A stretch of 5,672 nt of DNA from assembly GCA_903883985.1 (NCBI GenBank), contig CAISDD010000305.1, positions 1-5,672 on the forward strand. Direction: 5' to 3'. Position 1 is the first letter of the stretch. Every line of letters begins with the position of its first letter. The notes under the pieces were generated by a model. It made no database searches. It had not been told where the DNA came from and was given only the letters and a program-made list of their open reading frames with translations. Positions 4,474 through 5,672 of the stretch are shown here, in pieces. A program made the translations under genes and the position numbers. The stretch comes from an uncultured Pseudomonadota bacterium (GTDB lineage Bacteria > Pseudomonadota > Gammaproteobacteria > Burkholderiales > Thiobacillaceae).

Positions 4474-5672
4474 ATGAACATCTACGATCCAGAACTCGCC
4501 GCCCTGAAACTGCCGCCGCATTCGGTCGAGGCGGAACAATCCGTGCTGGGCGGGTTGCTGCTGGAGAACCATGCCTGGGAACGGGTGGCGGATCTGATCA
4601 ACGAGCAGGATTTCTACCGCGCCGATCACCGCCACATCTGGAAGCAGATCGTCCGCCTGGTCGACGAGAACAAGCCCGCCGACGTGGTGACGGTGGCCGA
4701 GGCGCTGGAGTCGCTCAACCGCCTCGATGATGTCGGCGGCCTGGCCTACCTGGCGGCCTTGGCGCAGAACACCCCTTCCGCCGCCAATATCCGTCGCTAC
4801 GCCGAGATCGTGCGGGAACGCTCGGTATTGCGGCGGCTGGTCGAGGTCGGCGGCGAAATCAGCACCGCCGCGTTCAACCCCAACGGCCGTTCCGCGATCG
4901 AGATTCTCGACGAGGCGGAAAAAAAGGTCTTCGACATCAAGGAAGCCGGGGCCAAGGCCACCCAGGGATTTTTACCGCTACAGCCGCTGCTGAAGGAAGT
5001 CGTCACCCGCATCGACGAACTCTATAACCGCGACAACCCCAGCGAAGTCACCGGCGTGCCTACCGGCTACGCCGACCTGGACACCAAAACCTCCGGCCTG
5101 CAACCGGGCGACTTGATCATCGTCGCCGGCCGCCCGAGTATGGGAAAGACCGCTTTCAGTCTGAACATCGCGGAAAACGTGGCACTGGATTCCAACCTGC
5201 CGGTGGCCGTGTTCAGCATGGAAATGGGTGCATCACAACTGGTGATGCGGATGCTGGGCTCGGTCGGCCGCCTCGATCAACACAAGCTGCGCACCGGCCG
5301 CATCACCGACGAAGACTGGCCGCGCCTGACCCATGCCCTGGGCAGCCTCAATGAAGCCAAGATGTTCATCGACGAGACGCCCGGCCTCACCGCCATGGAA
5401 GTTCGCGCCCGCGCCCGCCGCCTGGCGCGGCAGTGTGAGGGTGGCCAGCTCGGGCTGATCGTGCTGGACTACTTGCAACTCATGTCTGGCAACGGCCAGG
5501 GCGAGAACCGAGCCACGGAAATATCGGAAATTTCCCGCTCGCTGAAAAGCCTGGCCAAGGAACTGAAAGTGCCGGTGGTCGCCCTGTCGCAGCTCAACCG
5601 CTCCCTGGAACAGCGCCCCAACAAGCGCCCGGTGATGTCCGACCTGCGCGAATCCGGCGCCATCGAGCAGGA
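4474..5672 (+). CDS. dnaB: Replicative DNA helicase DnaB, 3' end cut by the window
   Basis: DnaB is the hexameric ATP-driven helicase that unwinds DNA at the replication fork and binds primase. The first 399 residues are present, of an expected 455-470. The N-terminal domain opens with LPPHSVEAEQSVLGGLLL (13-30), typical of the family. The RecA-like domain holds Walker A GRPSMGKT (219-226), catalytic Glu250 in FSMEMG, Walker B LIVLDYLQLM (328-337) and the QLNRSLEQRPNKRP and SDLRESGAIEQ motifs near the edge. No intein interrupts either the P-loop or the DYLQLM site. ATG 4474 gives the standard N-terminus, although the ribosome binding site is poor. In many betaproteobacteria dnaB follows rplI; here it follows ubiC after an 87-base gap. 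Confidence 0.96.
   Translation, partial: MNIYDPELAALKLPPHSVEAEQSVLGGLLLENHAWERVADLINEQDFYRADHRHIWKQIVRLVDENKPADVVTVAEALESLNRLDDVGGLAYLAALAQNTPSAANIRRYAEIVRERSVLRRLVEVGGEISTAAFNPNGRSAIEILDEAEKKVFDIKEAGAKATQGFLPLQPLLKEVVTRIDELYNRDNPSEVTGVPTGYADLDTKTSGLQPGDLIIVAGRPSMGKTAFSLNIAENVALDSNLPVAVFSMEMGASQLVMRMLGSVGRLDQHKLRTGRITDEDWPRLTHALGSLNEAKMFIDETPGLTAMEVRARARRLARQCEGGQLGLIVLDYLQLMSGNGQGENRATEISEISRSLKSLAKELKVPVVALSQLNRSLEQRPNKRPVMSDLRESGAIEQ

Noticed and set aside
5125..5487. Intein in dnaB
   Set aside because: The P-loop and the Walker B region, both common intein sites in dnaB, are uninterrupted.

Overview
The window is GC-rich, densely coded DNA from a Gram-negative bacterium, and all recognisable genes lie on the + strand. 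The SoxXA cytochromes, chorismate lyase (UbiC), an MCE-domain lipid-transport protein, an outer-membrane-type lipoprotein and a DnaB of proteobacterial character together point to a sulfur-oxidising proteobacterium. A betaproteobacterium of the Thiobacillus/Sulfuricella kind is my best guess. That placement is inference, since no rRNA or other taxonomic marker is present.

Layout. (1) Positions 1-365 hold no convincing gene. They contain a compact extragenic repeat of two adjacent perfect hairpins inside an outer inverted repeat (9-83), a short decayed-looking reading frame on the - strand (117-275), and a cluster of nested palindromes (241-282) about 85 bases before soxX that looks like an operator/promoter region. 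(2) 366-1636: soxX and soxA, tightly coupled, encode the periplasmic c-type cytochrome complex that attaches thiosulfate to the SoxYZ carrier. No soxYZ, soxB or soxK lies beside them. SoxA has both CxxCH haem motifs and the active-site Cys, but the Cys usually found as distal ligand of haem 1 appears to be Glu110. (3) 1637-1721: two hairpins; the first may end the sox transcript and the second abuts the ribosome binding site of the next gene. (4) 1722-3834: an overlapping three-gene unit: a shrunken ABC-ATPase-like protein with no Walker A and degenerate remaining motifs, an MlaD/MCE-family membrane-anchored protein, and an unfamiliar helical lipoprotein. No MlaE-like permease is present. (5) 3841-4386: ubiC, first step of ubiquinone synthesis, starting 6 bases after the lipoprotein stop. 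(6) 4387-4473: an intergenic inverted repeat with a possible weak promoter. (7) 4474 to the end: dnaB, the replicative helicase, cut by the window edge.

Functionally there are three modules: thiosulfate oxidation in the periplasm (soxXA), a probable envelope lipid-handling unit (pseudo-ATPase/MCE/lipoprotein), and housekeeping (ubiC, dnaB). The part most worth a second look is the middle unit, where an apparently ATP-binding-deficient ABC-like protein is translationally coupled to an MCE protein with no permease. Next are the SoxA haem-ligand change and the palindrome cluster upstream of soxX.
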